This document shows, piece after piece, positions 15,286 to 15,431 of a stretch of 15,431 nt of DNA. Position numbers and translations under genes: made by a program. Source of the DNA: an uncultured Bacteroides sp. (lineage in GTDB: Bacteria > Bacteroidota > Bacteroidia > Bacteroidales > UBA11471); the NCBI GenBank assembly GCA_905210875.1, contig CAJLYN010000032.1, positions 1 to 15,431 of the forward strand. The letters are read 5' to 3'. A model generated the notes under the pieces. That model was not told where the DNA came from. It saw only the letters and a list, made by a program, of their open reading frames with translations, and ran no database searches. Numbering within the stretch: position 1 is the stretch's first letter; each line of letters begins with the position of its first letter.

Positions 15286-15302
15286 TTGTACCCAGAGCCG
15301 GT
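15286..15302 (-). pseudogene. Possible tRNA 3'-end fragment (attachment-site remnant)
   Basis: On the minus strand this reads CCGGCTCTGGGTACA, which looks like the end of a tRNA: T-stem 3' strand (CCGGC), acceptor 3' strand (TCTGGGT) and discriminator A. The expected T-loop (TTCGA type) does not precede it, so the body of the tRNA is missing. The terminator at 15245-15281 lies directly downstream on this strand, as for a real tRNA gene. This layout is what remains when an element integrates at a tRNA 3' end. The segment also forms a small TTGTACC/GGTACAA hairpin, an alternative explanation. Confidence 0.35.
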
Positions 15303-15358
15303 ACAAGGCATAGAAATTATAGGAAAATAAAAGAATTTATCTTCCTTATTATCAATTA

Positions 15359-15388
15359 TTTGCATCTTTCTTATTTTCTCTATTTTTG
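15359..15388 (+). promoter_or_regulatory. Promoter reading out of the right edge
   Basis: TTTG (15359-15362), 18 bases, TATTTTTG (15381-15388). It is followed by repeated ATTTTGCC-like units (15381-15408) and by AGTAC at 15416-15420 and 15427-15431, one helical turn apart. A gene beginning just beyond the window is likely. Confidence 0.4.
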
Positions 15389-15431
15389 CCATATTTTGCC
15401 CATTTTTCGTCATTAAGTACACTTTTAGTAC

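Larger units (their letters stand above)
15118..15431. other. Non-coding right edge
   Basis: No credible gene lies in these roughly 310 bases. They contain a hairpin terminator (15245-15281), a tRNA-3'-end-like fragment (15286-15302), and then AT-rich DNA with a promoter-like TTTG-N18-TATTTTTG reading out of the window. A 77-codon minus-strand frame here spans both the terminator and the tRNA-like fragment and is probably spurious. Confidence 0.5.

Noticed and set aside
15258..15288. TTG-N20-TACTTTTG promoter on the plus strand
   Set aside because: It matches the promoter pattern but its boxes are made from the terminator stem/loop and the tRNA-like end, so the match is probably accidental.
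15189..15422. 77-codon minus-strand ORF at the right edge
   Set aside because: It reads through an intrinsic terminator hairpin and a tRNA-like fragment, has no promoter of its own and no recognisable domain.

Overview
The window looks like chromosomal DNA from a Bacteroidales bacterium. Four things point there: promoters of the Bacteroidetes type (TTG, about 20 bases, TAnnTTTG) rather than the usual -35/-10 boxes; a membrane regulator built from beta-propeller, Y_Y_Y and AraC parts; a pectate lyase ending in a type IX secretion (T9SS) sorting tail; and start codons with weak or absent Shine-Dalgarno sequences. By eye the core genes are about half GC. Together with the T9SS tail this would fit a Barnesiella-like or related lineage, but the genus is a guess.

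Layout. Bases 1-1073 hold the end of a membrane protein gene that overlaps a radical SAM gene, closed by a hairpin terminator. Bases 1187-7895 form a divergent pair: a very large membrane-bound transcription factor (minus strand) and a secreted, modular PL9-type pectate lyase (plus strand). They share a roughly 400-base control region with a promoter facing each gene and three copies of a TTGCCA...TTCC motif. Bases 8332-10125 are a two-gene operon: a GNAT-fold protein and a TRIC-type cation channel. Bases 10221-12297 hold a HAD phosphatase and a cobalamin adenosyltransferase on the minus strand, divergent from a Dph6-like ATP pyrophosphatase. Bases 12460-13032 encode the manganese exporter MntP. 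From about 13033 the DNA becomes AT-richer and more accessory: a protein with uracil-DNA-glycosylase-like motifs, a strong terminator, then a DUF1349 (concanavalin-like) gene behind a promoter with an operator-like palindrome. The right end carries what looks like the 3' tip of a minus-strand tRNA followed by its terminator, as left behind at the edge of an integrated element.

How the parts may work together. The regulator probably senses a pectin-derived ligand in the periplasm and switches on the divergent lyase directly through its own DNA-binding domain, because it has no kinase, ATPase or receiver domain. The cobalamin, ATP pyrophosphatase, HAD, GNAT, TRIC and MntP genes are metabolic or ion-homeostasis housekeeping. 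The most unusual items are the kinase-less sensor-regulator, the glycosylase-like protein with Glu in the catalytic Asp position, and the possible attachment site at the right edge. No rRNA, complete tRNA, CRISPR array, transposase or SusC/SusD pair was found.
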